Shown one piece after another: positions 34,823 to 44,651 of a stretch of 64,000 nt of DNA. The notes under the pieces are model-generated. The model had not been told where the DNA came from, made no database searches, and saw only the letters and a program-made list of their open reading frames with translations. The translations under genes were made by a program, and so were the position numbers. Source of the DNA: Chloroflexota bacterium (GTDB taxonomy: Bacteria; Chloroflexota; Dehalococcoidia; Lucifugimonadales; UBA3495); contig JAPPMU010000059.1 of the NCBI GenBank assembly GCA_028873965.1, positions 124,001 to 188,000 of the forward strand. Direction: 5' to 3'. The first letter of the stretch is position 1; each line of letters opens with the position of its first letter.

Positions 34823-35194
34823 ATGACGGCGCAGTATCGACCGGGAGACGAGCAAGATGCCTTGTGGCAGGCGAGCGCCGGACTGGAAGTCATCGTCGCG
34901 GATTTGTGCGGTCGACTACAGCCATTTCCTGCCTTCCTGGGAATGACCACGATACAGGCGATTGAGCTCGATCCAACCCCCGCACCACTGAGTGATCTGG
35001 GGTGCGTGGTTGTCACCCCAGATGGCGTTATCGCCGAACTGGACGTAACGGCGATTCCTGGAGTGGTCGGCGTTCTGGAAGTCGACCAGGTCGAGGAGTT
35101 CCGGCTGCTGGAGTTGCCGGTGTCGGCGCGCCTGACCTATTTGACCGAGGCGGTGCGTGTCCTGGCCGCAGAAATCGCCAGGCGGCAGGGCTAG
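34823..35194 (+). CDS. Hypothetical protein (123 aa)
   Basis: Not recognised. The sequence is mixed alpha/beta with a C-terminal helix ([20 protein letters not shown]) and no motif, signal peptide or membrane segment. It ends 4 bases inside the moaC end region on the other strand. A real small gene is likely, since codon use matches and the frame is clean, but the support is modest. Confidence 0.45.
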   Translation: MTAQYRPGDEQDALWQASAGLEVIVADLCGRLQPFPAFLGMTTIQAIELDPTPAPLSDLGCVVVTPDGVIAELDVTAIPGVVGVLEVDQVEEFRLLELPVSARLTYLTEAVRVLAAEIARRQG

Positions 35195-35700
35195 GCGTCC
35201 GTCAGGTCCACGTCGCCGGACTGTCCGCCGGTCTTGCGCAGCAGGCGCACGCCGTCGATGCGAATCGCCCGATCGACGGCCTTGCACATGTCGTAGACGG
35301 TGAGGGCGGCGACTGACACCGCGGTCAGCGCCTCCATCTCGACGCCCGTTTTGCCGGAGGTGGTGGCCGTGGTGGTTATGCGCACCCGGCTTTCCGCTTC
35401 CTCCAGCTCCAGCTCCACGTCCACCTTGTTCAGCGGAAGGGGGTGGCACAAGGGAATGAGCTCGGAGGTTTTCTTTGCGCCCATGATGCCGGCCAACTGG
35501 GCGATGGTGAGCACGTCGCCCTTCTTCATCAGCCCGTCGCGTATCAGCGCCAGCGTCCCCGGCTCCATGACGACATAACCACAAGCCTGGGCCATCCGGT
35601 CGGTCACGGGCTTCCAACCGACGTCGACCATGCGGGCGCTGCCATCTTCGGACAGGTGCGTCAGGCGGTCGGCGGATTTGCCGACGTTTTCGGTAGTCAT
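35191..35700 (-). CDS. moaC: Cyclic pyranopterin monophosphate synthase MoaC
   Basis: 169 residues. [31 protein letters not shown] and [25 protein letters not shown] are the standard MoaC blocks. With MoaA it turns GTP into cPMP, the first intermediate of molybdenum cofactor. moaA's stop is 10 bases upstream, so moaA and moaC are one operon. The pathway would serve the molybdopterin enzyme at the window's start. Confidence 0.96.
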   Translation of the reverse strand: MTTENVGKSADRLTHLSEDGSARMVDVGWKPVTDRMAQACGYVVMEPGTLALIRDGLMKKGDVLTIAQLAGIMGAKKTSELIPLCHPLPLNKVDVELELEEAESRVRITTTATTSGKTGVEMEALTAVSVAALTVYDMCKAVDRAIRIDGVRLLRKTGGQSGDVDLTDA

Positions 35701-35710
35701 GAGTTCCTCG

Positions 35711-36727
35711 TCATCCGCCGATGTGGTACATCTCGACCTTGGTACGAGCCGCGGCTTCAGCGGCGGTCAACTCAGTGCGTTCCTCGGAGTAGCGGTCGCG
35801 ACGCACGCGCCAGGCTCCGGCAATGATGTCGCTAAGTTCAGGGTCGGCAGCACCCTGGCGCATAGGACCGCGCAGATCAACGCCGTCGGTGGCGAACAGG
35901 CAGGTGTACAACTTGCCGTCGGTGGAGAGGCGGGCGCGGGTGCAATCGGCGCAGAAGGGCTGGGTCACGGAGGCGATCACGCCGATTTCGCCGGAGCCGT
36001 CGCGGTAACGCCAGCGGTTGGCCACCTCTCCGACATAGTTGGGTTCGGCAGGCTCCAGAGGCAACTCGGCACCGATCATGGCCACGATCTCGGCGGCCGA
36101 GACGACCTCGTCCAGTTTCCAGCCGTTGCGGTTGCCCACGTCCATATATTCGATGAAACGGACGATGTGTCCTGTGCCCTTGAAGTGCCGAGCCAAATTG
36201 ACGATGGTGTGGTCGTTTACGCCCTTCTGCACAACGGCGTTGATCTTGACGGGATTCAGGCCGGCATCAGACGCCCGGCCGATGCCGTCGAGCACGCGAC
36301 GGGTTCCAAAGCCGCGTCCGTTCATCCGCTTGAACACCTCGTCGTCCAGGGAGTCGAGGCTGACGGTGATGCGATCCAAACCGGCTTCTGCCAGTTGCGT
36401 CGCCTGCTGGGCAAGGAGGTAGCCGTTGGTGGTCAGAGTGATGTCGTCCGCGCCGGGAATCGCGGCCAACTGGGCGATGAGTGTGGACAAATCCACCCGC
36501 AACAGCGGCTCGCCGCCGGTGATCCGCAGCTTGTTGACGCCCGCGTTGACGAAGAGCGAGGCCAGGCGCGATATCTCCTCAAAGGTGAGGATTTCGTCTT
36601 TGGGCAGGAACTCGTAGGCCTCGCCGAAAATCTCGGCCGGCATACAGTACGGGCACCGGAAATTGCACCGGTCGGTGACCGAGATGCGGAGGTCTCTCAG
36701 TGGACGGCCAAATAGGTCGGCGATCAT
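35711..36727 (-). CDS. moaA: GTP 3',8-cyclase MoaA
   Basis: 338 residues from ATG 36727. Radical SAM cluster CNFRCPYC near residue 22 (CxxxCxxC), and a C-terminal second cluster in [19 protein letters not shown]. The tail MYHIGG ends with the GG dipeptide needed for activity. It opens molybdenum cofactor synthesis. It starts 17 bases after rdgB's stop on the same strand; longer in-frame starts upstream would overlap rdgB and add no known domain. Confidence 0.95.
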   Translation of the reverse strand: MIADLFGRPLRDLRISVTDRCNFRCPYCMPAEIFGEAYEFLPKDEILTFEEISRLASLFVNAGVNKLRITGGEPLLRVDLSTLIAQLAAIPGADDITLTTNGYLLAQQATQLAEAGLDRITVSLDSLDDEVFKRMNGRGFGTRRVLDGIGRASDAGLNPVKINAVVQKGVNDHTIVNLARHFKGTGHIVRFIEYMDVGNRNGWKLDEVVSAAEIVAMIGAELPLEPAEPNYVGEVANRWRYRDGSGEIGVIASVTQPFCADCTRARLSTDGKLYTCLFATDGVDLRGPMRQGAADPELSDIIAGAWRVRRDRYSEERTELTAAEAAARTKVEMYHIGG

Positions 36728-36743
36728 GATGGCTGCGGTGTTG

Positions 36744-37358
36744 CTATTCCTGATCCACCAGGGTTTGGAATACGTTGCGCGCTTTCCTGGCGGCATCGGC
36801 GCGATGACTGATGCTGTTTTTGATTTCCAACGGGACCTGCGCGATGGTTTGCCCCAAAGAAGGCAGGTGGAACACCGGGTCGTAGCCGAAACCGTGCTCA
36901 CCTTCCGGTTTGAATTGTATCATTCCGGCGACGGAGCCGACGACCGTGCCGATAACGGCGCCTCCCGGAGCGGCGATGGCGGTGACACAGCGAAACCGGG
37001 CGATGCGCCGATCCCAGGGTACGCCGTTGAGGTTGGCTAGCAACAGCGCGACCCGGTCAGCGTCGGAATGGCAGGCATCGCCGCCGTAACGCGCGGAATA
37101 CACGCCCGGTTCGCCGGCCAGAGCGTGAACTTCCAAACCCGAGTCGTCCGAGATGGTGGGTAGATCAGACAGCCGGGCGTACTCGCTGGCCTTGAGTCGG
37201 GCGTTGGCCAGAAAAGTATCGCCGGTTTCATCGACGTCTTCCGAGACGCCGGCGTCGTCCAGCGAGATCAGTTCCACCGGCCAGCCGGCCAGCAACTCCC
37301 GGTATTCGCGCATCTTGCCCTGGTTGCGGGTGGCGACGACGAGGACTGACGCTGGCAT
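36744..37358 (-). CDS. rdgB: XTP/dITP diphosphatase (RdgB/HAM1 family)
   Basis: 204 residues. Markers: VVATRNQGKMREYREL, TISDDSGLEVHALAGEPGVYSARYGG, HGFGYDPVFHLP and SHRADAARKA. It hydrolyses non-canonical purine triphosphates (ITP, XTP) before they enter DNA or RNA. Its ATG starts two bases after the CaiB-like stop, so they are in one transcript. Confidence 0.96.
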   Translation of the reverse strand: MPASVLVVATRNQGKMREYRELLAGWPVELISLDDAGVSEDVDETGDTFLANARLKASEYARLSDLPTISDDSGLEVHALAGEPGVYSARYGGDACHSDADRVALLLANLNGVPWDRRIARFRCVTAIAAPGGAVIGTVVGSVAGMIQFKPEGEHGFGYDPVFHLPSLGQTIAQVPLEIKNSISHRADAARKARNVFQTLVDQE

Positions 37359-37360
37359 GT

Positions 37361-38593
37361 CTAGACCACACCTTCGGCGGCGAGGGATTGAAGATCATGA
37401 TCCGACAAGCCCAGCCACTCGCCGTAAACGGCGGAGTTGTGCTCGCCGACGGTGGGGCCCATGTGACGCAACTCTCCGGGCGTGTCGCTGAATTTCGGCA
37501 CCAGGCCGAGCATCCGGGTGTGGCCCAGCTCGGGGTCCTCGATTTCGACGATGTCTTCGCGATCCCGGAAGTGCGGGTCGGCTACGATGTCGGCGCTGTT
37601 ATAGACCGGGCCGACGACGCCTCCGGCCGGGATCAGCTCGTCCATGATGGCGTCGGTGCTGCGAGATCCCAGCCAGTCCTGGAGCACGTCGTTCAGGGCG
37701 TCCTTGGCTTCAAGGCGCGCGGCGTTGTTTACAAAGCGCGGGTCGGCCAGCAGGTCGTCCAGGCCCATGGCGCGGGCCAGTCCCTCCCAGGTGTTTTGCG
37801 ATGTGGCGGACAGGCCGAGCCAGCGTTCGTCGCCGGTGCGGTACAGGCTTCGCGGAGCCGCATCGGGAAAGTCGTTGCCCACGCGTTCGCGGATCTCGCC
37901 CAAGCGGTCGTAGATGGTCAGGTGGGGGATGCAGAGGCGGAAGAGCGGCTCGAAGAGGCTGAGGTCAACCACCTGTCCGGCCCCACGGCCCCCGGCGCGA
38001 GCGTCGGCATCCCGTCGGTAGATCGCCATCATCCCGGCCATGGCTCCGAAGACGCCGGCGATCTCATCGGCCAGGGGGATCGGCGGCAGGTTGGGCGGTG
38101 TGTCCGGGAAGCCGGTCATCCCGATGTACCCGCTCATGCACTCGGCGATGGTGCCGAAACCGGGGCGATCCCGGTAGGGCCCGGTCTGGCCGAAGCCGGA
38201 GAAGCGCAGGATCACCAATCCGGGGTTGACCTCGGTGGAGTGCAGGTCGGAAGGGCCCAGATTCCAGCGCTCCAGGGTGCCGGGCCGAAATCCCTCGATG
38301 AGGATGTCGGCTTGAGAGGCCAGCCGCTTGAGGATGGACTGTCCCCGCGCGTCGGCCATGTTCAGCGTGATGGACTGTTTGTTGCGGGAATGGACCTTCC
38401 ACCACAGCGAGACGCCGTTGTAAAACGGCCCCCAATTGCGCAGCGGGTCTCCCGAACCGGGCCGTTCAACCTTGACAACCTCGGCGCCGAAATCGGCCAT
38501 CAGCGAAGAGGCGGTACCGCCAGCCACGATGATGGACAGGTCCAGCACGCGAAGCCCGGCCAACGGGCCGGCTGGTGCATTTGTGGTGTTCAA
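37361..38593 (-). CDS. CaiB/BaiF family (class III) CoA transferase
   Basis: About 410 residues from TTG 38593 (an ATG at 38683 would add 30 residues that overlap the hydrolase gene). Typical blocks: LAGLRVLDLSIIVAGGTASSLMADFGAEVVKVERPGSGDPLRNWGP, NMADARGQSILKRLASQADILIEGFRPGTLERW, PGFGTIAECMSGYIGMTG and a C-terminal FSDTPGELRHMGPTVGEHN. It moves CoA between carboxylic acids without free CoA. It sits between an alpha/beta hydrolase and rdgB in a run of closely spaced minus-strand genes. The substrate is unknown. Confidence 0.88.
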   Translation of the reverse strand: MNTTNAPAGPLAGLRVLDLSIIVAGGTASSLMADFGAEVVKVERPGSGDPLRNWGPFYNGVSLWWKVHSRNKQSITLNMADARGQSILKRLASQADILIEGFRPGTLERWNLGPSDLHSTEVNPGLVILRFSGFGQTGPYRDRPGFGTIAECMSGYIGMTGFPDTPPNLPPIPLADEIAGVFGAMAGMMAIYRRDADARAGGRGAGQVVDLSLFEPLFRLCIPHLTIYDRLGEIRERVGNDFPDAAPRSLYRTGDERWLGLSATSQNTWEGLARAMGLDDLLADPRFVNNAARLEAKDALNDVLQDWLGSRSTDAIMDELIPAGGVVGPVYNSADIVADPHFRDREDIVEIEDPELGHTRMLGLVPKFSDTPGELRHMGPTVGEHNSAVYGEWLGLSDHDLQSLAAEGVV

Positions 38594-38660
38594 GAATTCG
38601 ATCCTGTTTTGTGGGTTTGTACCGTATTCATCCGGAGCCGGGCGCTGGAAGCTGAACCGG

Positions 38661-39530
38661 TCAATCGCCGAACCACGGGCCAATGGCTTTCAGCACGTCG
38701 TCGGGGTATTCCATGGGCAGGAAGTGGCTGCCCTTGCCCATGGGCTTGACCGCTGAGCCCGGCACCAGCTTCCGAAAACGCTTGATCCCCGGGTCCTCCG
38801 GACGCTGGGAACCGGGGTAATCCGCCACCAGGAGTAGCCAATCACCGGCCAGACCCTCGAGATAATTTTCCACCGGCAACTCGTCGCGCATTCCGTAGAA
38901 GGTCGCTTCGGTTTCCGGGTGGCATTTCAGCTCGGCGCGGCCGTCAGCCAGCAGCCTGGTCCCGCCCGCGATGAATTGATGATATGGCTCGTCCTCCCAA
39001 TCTTTGAACGCCGCGCGAGTCCGGTAGGCATCGAACATTGCCTCGCGGGACTCCCACACTGAACGCTTCATCCGCGTCCGTTCAGCCCTCCGTGAGAGAT
39101 CCTGGCTGGGAGCCGTCGGCGCATCGTTGCTGACCCGGGTCTCAACCAGCGCCACCCGGTCGAACCTGCCAGGCAGGAGGTTGGACGCGATGATGGCGGC
39201 CAGACCGCCGGAGGAATGGCCGATTACCCGCGGCGATTCGAGGTCCATCGCCTCCACGATGGCCGCAAGGTCTTCGCCGGCATACTCGAACCTGTAACCC
39301 TTGTCGGATTGGTCGGTGTCGCCGTGTCCGCGCTGGTCGAATGCCAGAACCCGGTAGTTTGCGGCCAACCGGCGTGCGATGGGTTTCCAGGGCCAGGCGC
39401 ACAACCCGGTGGCATGAAGCATCAGCAGCGGCGGATTCGACGGGTCGCCCCATTCCAGGTAATGGTGCCGGATTCCGTTGGCGGAAACGTAGTGGCTGGT
39501 CCAGTCGTTGGTTGTTGAAACGGCGGGCAT
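38661..39530 (-). CDS. Alpha/beta-fold hydrolase
   Basis: 289 residues from ATG 39530 (ATG 39566 gives 12 more). Motifs: YLEWGDPSNPPLLMLHATGLCAWPW, YRVLAFDQRGHGDTDQ, the nucleophile elbow GHSSGG (Ser near residue 100) and KGSHFLPMEYPDDV with the final His. The acid residue is not obvious by eye. An esterase, epoxide hydrolase or haloalkane-type enzyme is possible. It is divergent from the nuo operon and shares a 100-base promoter region. Confidence 0.85.
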   Translation of the reverse strand: MPAVSTTNDWTSHYVSANGIRHHYLEWGDPSNPPLLMLHATGLCAWPWKPIARRLAANYRVLAFDQRGHGDTDQSDKGYRFEYAGEDLAAIVEAMDLESPRVIGHSSGGLAAIIASNLLPGRFDRVALVETRVSNDAPTAPSQDLSRRAERTRMKRSVWESREAMFDAYRTRAAFKDWEDEPYHQFIAGGTRLLADGRAELKCHPETEATFYGMRDELPVENYLEGLAGDWLLLVADYPGSQRPEDPGIKRFRKLVPGSAVKPMGKGSHFLPMEYPDDVLKAIGPWFGD

Positions 39531-39568
39531 CGGTTGGCCTTCGGTTTGGTTTTTCGGAGTAGCCATTA

Positions 39569-39577
39569 TGCTATAAT
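39569..39577 (+). promoter_or_regulatory. Candidate extended -10 promoter of the nuo operon
   Basis: TGCTATAAT lies about 55 bases before nuoA; no strong -35 hexamer is at 16-18 bases. It overlaps the start region of the divergent hydrolase, so one protein could affect both. Confidence 0.45.
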
Positions 39578-39631
39578 GCCGCCGCCCAATTATCCAGACC
39601 ATCCAGTCTGCCGATCAGGGAAGCCGCTCCG

Positions 39632-40018
39632 ATGCTCGAAGACTACTTTGGCCAGTATGGCCTGATCGCCATCTTCCTGGTCATCTCCATCGTTGTGCCG
39701 TGCAGCATGTTGCTGGCGTCGCATGGGCTCTCCCGCTTCGGCATCCGCCCGGCGCGCCCGAACGACGTCAAGCACGACACCTACGAGTGCGGCGTCCAGA
39801 CCATCGGTGGCACGTGGAACCGTTTCCAGTTCCGATACTACATGTTCGCCATCCTCTTCGTGATATTCGACGTTGAGGTCGTGTTCCTCTACCCGTGGGC
39901 CACCAAGTTCCTGACCCTGGAACTGTTTGCCCTCATTGAGATGGCGGTGTTCGTGGGGATCCTGCTGCTGGCCTGGGCATACGCCTGGCGCAAGCGGGAC
40001 TTGGAGTGGCAGGGATAA
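39632..40018 (+). CDS. nuoA: NADH-quinone oxidoreductase subunit A
   Basis: 128 residues, three membrane helices: one near 9-30 ([20 protein letters not shown]), one near 70-90 and one near 100-120. Between the first two lies the conserved loop [16 protein letters not shown] with its TM1-TM2 loop Cys. First gene of the complex I membrane arm; nuoB follows 5 bases later. Confidence 0.95.
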   Translation: MLEDYFGQYGLIAIFLVISIVVPCSMLLASHGLSRFGIRPARPNDVKHDTYECGVQTIGGTWNRFQFRYYMFAILFVIFDVEVVFLYPWATKFLTLELFALIEMAVFVGILLLAWAYAWRKRDLEWQG

Positions 40019-40023
40019 ATCGC

Positions 40024-40656
40024 ATGGCAGAGCAGACGAATTTCACCCTGCCGTCGTCCGGCGGACCCCTGCACAGCCGGACTTGGGACATTGACCGGTC
40101 GGAAGGGCAACTGGTCAACGAACTTATCGCGGCTTCCCAGACTCCCATCGAAGTCCCGGCCATCGAAGTCCCGGACGACCTCAAGCGAAACCTGATGGTG
40201 ACATCGGTAGACGCCCTGGTCAATTGGAGCCGGAAGTCGGCGCTGTGGCCGGTGTCCTTTGGCCTGGCGTGTTGCGCCTTCGAGATGATGGCGACCGCCA
40301 TGGGCCGGTTCGACATTTCGCGGTTCGGCATGGAAGTGTTCCGCGCCTCCCCTCGGCAGGCCGACCTGATGATCGTGGCCGGAACCGTCACCTGGAAGAT
40401 GGCCCCACCCATCCAGCGCATCTACGAGCAAATGGCCGAGCCGCGCTGGGTAATCTCCATGGGCGTGTGCGCCACCAGCGGCGGGCCGTACTTCGGGTCC
40501 TACAGCGTGGTGCCCGGCGTGGACCACATCATTCCGGTGGACGTGTACGTCCCGGGATGCCCACCCCGTCCGGATGCGCTGCTTTATGGGATCATGGAGC
40601 TGCACGAGAAGATCAAGAAGTACCGCAACCTCGGTGACAGGAGCCTCAAGCCGTGA
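40024..40656 (+). CDS. nuoB: NADH-quinone oxidoreductase subunit B (N2 cluster)
   Basis: 210 residues from ATG 40024. All four N2 iron-sulfur ligands are present: the CC pair in [23 protein letters not shown] and the [10 protein letters not shown] motif. The N-terminal 45 residues are an extension without known role. It accepts electrons at the end of the iron-sulfur chain and hands them to quinone. Confidence 0.96.
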   Translation: MAEQTNFTLPSSGGPLHSRTWDIDRSEGQLVNELIAASQTPIEVPAIEVPDDLKRNLMVTSVDALVNWSRKSALWPVSFGLACCAFEMMATAMGRFDISRFGMEVFRASPRQADLMIVAGTVTWKMAPPIQRIYEQMAEPRWVISMGVCATSGGPYFGSYSVVPGVDHIIPVDVYVPGCPPRPDALLYGIMELHEKIKKYRNLGDRSLKP

Positions 40657-41096
40657 CGTTGAGCGTCGTGTCCGGCGAAACACTGGCGCAGCGCCTTCGT
40701 GAGGCGGCGCCGAACTCCGTGGTTGAGTGGGACGACACGGCGGTCTGGGTACAACCGGGTTCGCTGGGCTCGGTAGCAAGCGTGCTGCACGACGACGAAG
40801 AGATCGACTTCAAGTTTCTGAACGCCATCAGCGCCATCGATTTCGTGGAGCACTTTGAGCTGGTGTACCACTTGACCTCGATCTCGCGGCTGCAAACCGG
40901 CGTGGTGCGCAGCCGGGTTTACGGGCGCGAGGAACCGACGGCGGCCTCCGTGGTCGGTGTGTGGAAGGGCGCGGACTTCCAGGAACGTGAAATCTGGGAC
41001 CTGATGGGCGTCCGTTTTACGGGCCATCCCAACATGAAACGAATCATGCTCTGGGAAGGCTTCGACGGCCATCCGTTGCGAAAGGACTTCCTTTAG
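40653..41096 (+). CDS. nuoC: NADH-quinone oxidoreductase subunit C
   Basis: 147 residues from GTG, overlapping nuoB's stop. The 30-kDa subunit motif [39 protein letters not shown] is complete. It is a peripheral-arm scaffold subunit, here separate from NuoD. Confidence 0.94.
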   Translation: MTLSVVSGETLAQRLREAAPNSVVEWDDTAVWVQPGSLGSVASVLHDDEEIDFKFLNAISAIDFVEHFELVYHLTSISRLQTGVVRSRVYGREEPTAASVVGVWKGADFQEREIWDLMGVRFTGHPNMKRIMLWEGFDGHPLRKDFL

Positions 41097-41128
41097 AACC
41101 CCGCGCCGGGGTTCCGGAACCGCTTGCT

Positions 41129-42235
41129 ATGACCATCCGCACCGAGCCAATGACGGTCAACGTGGGTCCGCAGCACCCCAGCACCCACGGCGTTTTCCGG
41201 GTTCGCATCACGTTCGATGGGGAGGATATCGTCGAAGTCGAGCCCGTGCTGGGATACCTGCACCGGGGCTCCGAGAAACTGGCCGAGGAGCGCAACTACG
41301 TGCAGGTGGTGACCCTTACGGACCGCCTGGACTACACCTCCTCCATGATCAACAACCAGGCCTACTGCCTTGCGGTCGAGCAGCTGTTGGGGATCGAGCC
41401 GCCCCCGAGGGGGAAGTACCTGCGTACCCTGGCCGCCGAGTTGCAACGTATCGCCAGCCACCTGATCGCGGTGGGCTTCTTCGTGCAGGAGTTGGGGGCC
41501 TTCGGCACGCCGCTGATGTACACCTTCCGGAGCCGGGAGCGGATTCTGGACCTGTTCGAAATGCTGTGCGGCGCGAGGGTCACGGTTAGCTACATGCGCC
41601 CGGGCGGAGTGTTCGCCGACACTCCGGCAGACTTCTGGCCGGCCCTGGACCAGTTCCTGGACGATTTCGAGGGCGAACTCGAGGAGATCGAAAACCTGCT
41701 GCTCAGCAACGAAATTCTGATGGTCCGCACCCGCGGGGTCAGCCCACTGCCGGCGGACGTGGCCATCAACTGCTCGGTGAGCGGGCCGGTGCTGCGAGCC
41801 AGCGGCGTCAACTGGGACTGGCGCAAGATCGCGCCGTATGACGCCTACGACCAGGTGGAGTTCGACATCCCGGTGGGCCAAAACGGGGACAATTACGACC
41901 GCTTCTGGGTCCGGATGCAGGAGGTGAGGCAAAGCCTCCGCATAGTGAGGCAGTGCGTGGCGCAAATTGAGCCTGGGCCGGTGCGGCAGGAGTTGCCGAT
42001 GGTCCTCAGGGCAGCGCCCGGCGCCGAAGCCTACGGTCGCGTCGAGGCATCCAAGGGCGAACTGGGTTTCTTCCTGGTCAGCGACGGCGGAGTTTCGCCC
42101 TACCGCTGCAAGATACGGTCTCCTTCCCTCATCAACCTGACCATCACGGAGCACCTGCTCATCGGGTGGAAACTGGCCGACATGATCGTGTCCCTGGGCA
42201 GCGTTGACATAAACATGGGCGAGGTTGACCGATGA
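41129..42235 (+). CDS. nuoD: NADH-quinone oxidoreductase subunit D
   Basis: 368 residues. MTVNVGPQHPSTHGVFRVRITFDGEDIVEVEPVLGYLHRGSEKLAEERNY and the C-terminal GELGFFLVSDGGVSPYRCKIRSPSLINL frame the quinone-binding site with its His and Tyr-type residues. It forms the quinone pocket with NuoB. Its stop overlaps nuoH's ATG. Confidence 0.96.
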   Translation: MTIRTEPMTVNVGPQHPSTHGVFRVRITFDGEDIVEVEPVLGYLHRGSEKLAEERNYVQVVTLTDRLDYTSSMINNQAYCLAVEQLLGIEPPPRGKYLRTLAAELQRIASHLIAVGFFVQELGAFGTPLMYTFRSRERILDLFEMLCGARVTVSYMRPGGVFADTPADFWPALDQFLDDFEGELEEIENLLLSNEILMVRTRGVSPLPADVAINCSVSGPVLRASGVNWDWRKIAPYDAYDQVEFDIPVGQNGDNYDRFWVRMQEVRQSLRIVRQCVAQIEPGPVRQELPMVLRAAPGAEAYGRVEASKGELGFFLVSDGGVSPYRCKIRSPSLINLTITEHLLIGWKLADMIVSLGSVDINMGEVDR

Positions 42236-43464
42236 ACGGCTGCCTCCTCAATCCCGACGGCCCGCTGGCCGGCAACCCGCTGTTCGCCTTTATTTATAAC
42301 GCAGCGGCCCACGTTCTGCCCTGCTGGCTCTCCCTCGTTATCGCCGGCCTCGTGATCATGCTGATCCTGATCAACGCGGTGTTGCTGGGAGCGGCCATTG
42401 TCAGCTGGGGCGAGCGCCGGCTTCTGGGCCGGTTCCAAAACCGCGTGGGCCCCAACCGGTGGGGACCGTTCGGAGCGTTCCAGCCGATTGCCGACCTTGC
42501 CAAGCTGATTACCAAAGAGGACATCATCCCCTACGGTGCGGACCGGCTCGCCTTCACCGCAGTACCCGTCATCATGGTGGCGGCGGTTCTGCTGGGCACC
42601 GCAGTGCTGCCGTTCGCCAAGGACGTCGCGCTGGTTGACCTGAACGTGGGGGTCCTTTTCGTCTTGGCCGTGAGCTCCCTGACGTCGATTGCGATCTTCA
42701 CCGCGGGATGGGCCTCCAACAACCGGTACGCGCTGTTCGGAGCCGGGCGAGCCGTGGCTGTGCTGCTCAGTTACGAGGTGCCGGTGGTGCTATCCCTGCT
42801 GGGCGTCGTAATGGTTGCCGGCTCAATGTCGCTGGGGGATATCGTCGCGGCTCAGGCGGTGCCTTTCTTCCTGGTGCAACCGTTGGCTTTCTTCGTGTTC
42901 ATCGCCGGAATGTCCGCCGAGCTGAACCGCACTCCCTTCGATGTGGCAGAGGCGGAATCGGAGATCATTGCCGGCTATCACACGGAATACAGCGGCATCA
43001 AGTTCGCTCTGATCCAGGCCGCCGAGTTTGGCGGTGTGCTGGTGGTGTCGGGGCTGATCGCTACGCTGTTCCTGGCGGGATGGGCTGGCCCGGTGGCCGA
43101 CTGGCTGGGCTGGCTGTGGTTCCTGATCAAGGTCTTCATCGGCATCTTCCTCTTCGTCTGGATCAGGTCCACGTACCCCCGCCTGCGCCTGGACCAGATC
43201 ATGGCGGTATGCTGGAAGTTCCTGATGCCGCTGAGCATAATCAACCTGGCGGCGGTGACGCTGGAGGTGTTCTTCCTGCGTGATGCCACCGGGTCGCTGA
43301 GCACGCTGGACCTGTGGATAATGGCGGGCATAAATATCGTGCTGGCCGGCGGTTCGATCCTGTTCTTCGGCCGCTTCATCCGCGAAAAAGTCCGCTCTGA
43401 TGCTCCCGCGGCAAGTTCGACAAGCCAGGTAGTGCCCGGCGTGCCGACGATCGGAATGCGCTAG
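42232..43464 (+). CDS. nuoH: NADH-quinone oxidoreductase subunit H
   Basis: 410 residues with eight predicted helices. Signature blocks SWGERRLLGRFQNRVGPNRWGPFGAFQPIADLAKLITKED, FIAGMSAELNRTPFDVAEAESEIIAGYHTEYSGIKFAL and WIRSTYPRLRLDQIMAVCWKFLMPL are present. It links the peripheral arm's quinone site to the proton channels. The 20-residue tail past the last helix is variable. Confidence 0.97.
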   Translation: MNGCLLNPDGPLAGNPLFAFIYNAAAHVLPCWLSLVIAGLVIMLILINAVLLGAAIVSWGERRLLGRFQNRVGPNRWGPFGAFQPIADLAKLITKEDIIPYGADRLAFTAVPVIMVAAVLLGTAVLPFAKDVALVDLNVGVLFVLAVSSLTSIAIFTAGWASNNRYALFGAGRAVAVLLSYEVPVVLSLLGVVMVAGSMSLGDIVAAQAVPFFLVQPLAFFVFIAGMSAELNRTPFDVAEAESEIIAGYHTEYSGIKFALIQAAEFGGVLVVSGLIATLFLAGWAGPVADWLGWLWFLIKVFIGIFLFVWIRSTYPRLRLDQIMAVCWKFLMPLSIINLAAVTLEVFFLRDATGSLSTLDLWIMAGINIVLAGGSILFFGRFIREKVRSDAPAASSTSQVVPGVPTIGMR

Positions 43465-43483
43465 ACGGACGGGGGGTGTCACA

Positions 43484-44062
43484 GTGTACGGACTGGAAAT
43501 GGTGAAAGGGCTGGCGGTAACGCTCTCCAACCTGGTGCGCAAGCCCTTCACAACCTCGTATCCGGAGCAGCGGATTCAGCAGCATCCCCGTTTCCGTGGC
43601 GAAGAATTCACCTGGTACGAGGAGCGGTGCACCGGGTGCGCGTCTTGCGCCAAGTACTGCCCGCTGGGCATCATCAAAATCGTCACCTCTCCCAGCGAGA
43701 CCGCTCCGTTGCAAGGCGACAAGTATCGCCTGGAGACCTTCGACATCGAGTTGCAACGCTGCATGTTCTGTGGGCTCTGCGTTGAAGCGTGCCCCTATGA
43801 CGCGCTGTTCATGGGCAGCGGATTTGAAGAGGGCCAGTACCGCCGCACCGACCTGGTGATCACCATCGACCGGCTGCGGCAGGCCGAGAAGAACCCCAGC
43901 ACGTGGTTCCGCCCGCAGCTGGAGGGAATGGATTACCGGCCTGGGGCCGGACGTCCTCTGGGATGGCGCGAGGTAGGCCGCGAAAACTGGCGCTGGCACC
44001 AGCACGAAAAGGCCGGCATGCGCCTTGCTGGCACCCGCGACGACAACGAGGGCGAAGCCTAA
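43484..44062 (+). CDS. nuoI: NADH-quinone oxidoreductase subunit I
   Basis: 192 residues from GTG 43484, preceded by GGGGGG. Two [4Fe-4S] sets: CTGCASCAKYCPLGI and CMFCGLCVEACPYDALF. It relays electrons to NuoB. The C-terminal 50 residues are charged and non-conserved. Confidence 0.96.
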   Translation: MYGLEMVKGLAVTLSNLVRKPFTTSYPEQRIQQHPRFRGEEFTWYEERCTGCASCAKYCPLGIIKIVTSPSETAPLQGDKYRLETFDIELQRCMFCGLCVEACPYDALFMGSGFEEGQYRRTDLVITIDRLRQAEKNPSTWFRPQLEGMDYRPGAGRPLGWREVGRENWRWHQHEKAGMRLAGTRDDNEGEA

Positions 44063-44647
44063 ATGTGGTTTGAGCACCTCGTATTCTGGGCGCTGTCGCT
44101 GGTCGCCATCGGCGGAGCGCTGGGCGTCGTGCTGGTCCGCGACCTGTTTCGCGCGGCGCTGCTGCTGGCCATGGCGTTCGTTGCGGTGGGCGGGCTGTTC
44201 GTGATGATGAACGCCGAGTTCCTGGCAGTGGTGCAAATCCTGATCTACGTCGGCGCCATCGCGGTCCTGTTCATTTTTGCGGTGATGCTCACCCGGGACG
44301 TGCAGCAGGGCAACGCGCCCAACCGTCTGCAGATCCCGGCGGCGGTGATAGCTGCGCTGGTGCTGGCCGCCATGATCGCCACGGCGGTTTCCACCGACTG
44401 GACCACTCTTGCCGGAGCCGGCCTGGAGGCCAAAGCTCAACTGGCGCAGACACAGGCGGTCGGCATCCCCGACGCAGCCGATTTGACCACTGCCGGCCTG
44501 ACCCCCGCAGAGGTTGAAAGCGTGAGCAGCGGCGGTCTCGCGGATCTGCTGATCGGCAACTTTGTGCTGCCGTTCGAGGCGGTGTCGTTGCTGCTGCTGG
44601 GCGCGGCGATAGGTGGCCTGGCGCTGGCGCGTGGTCGCGGGAGATAG
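44063..44647 (+). CDS. nuoJ: NADH-quinone oxidoreductase subunit J
   Basis: 194 residues with five hydrophobic segments. The core VLVRDLFRAALLLAMAFVAVGGLFVMMNAEFLAVVQILIYVGAIAVLFIFAVML carries the pi-bulge helix of subunit J. Its ATG immediately follows nuoI's stop. Confidence 0.94.
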   Translation: MWFEHLVFWALSLVAIGGALGVVLVRDLFRAALLLAMAFVAVGGLFVMMNAEFLAVVQILIYVGAIAVLFIFAVMLTRDVQQGNAPNRLQIPAAVIAALVLAAMIATAVSTDWTTLAGAGLEAKAQLAQTQAVGIPDAADLTTAGLTPAEVESVSSGGLADLLIGNFVLPFEAVSLLLLGAAIGGLALARGRGR

Positions 44648-44651
44648 GGCA

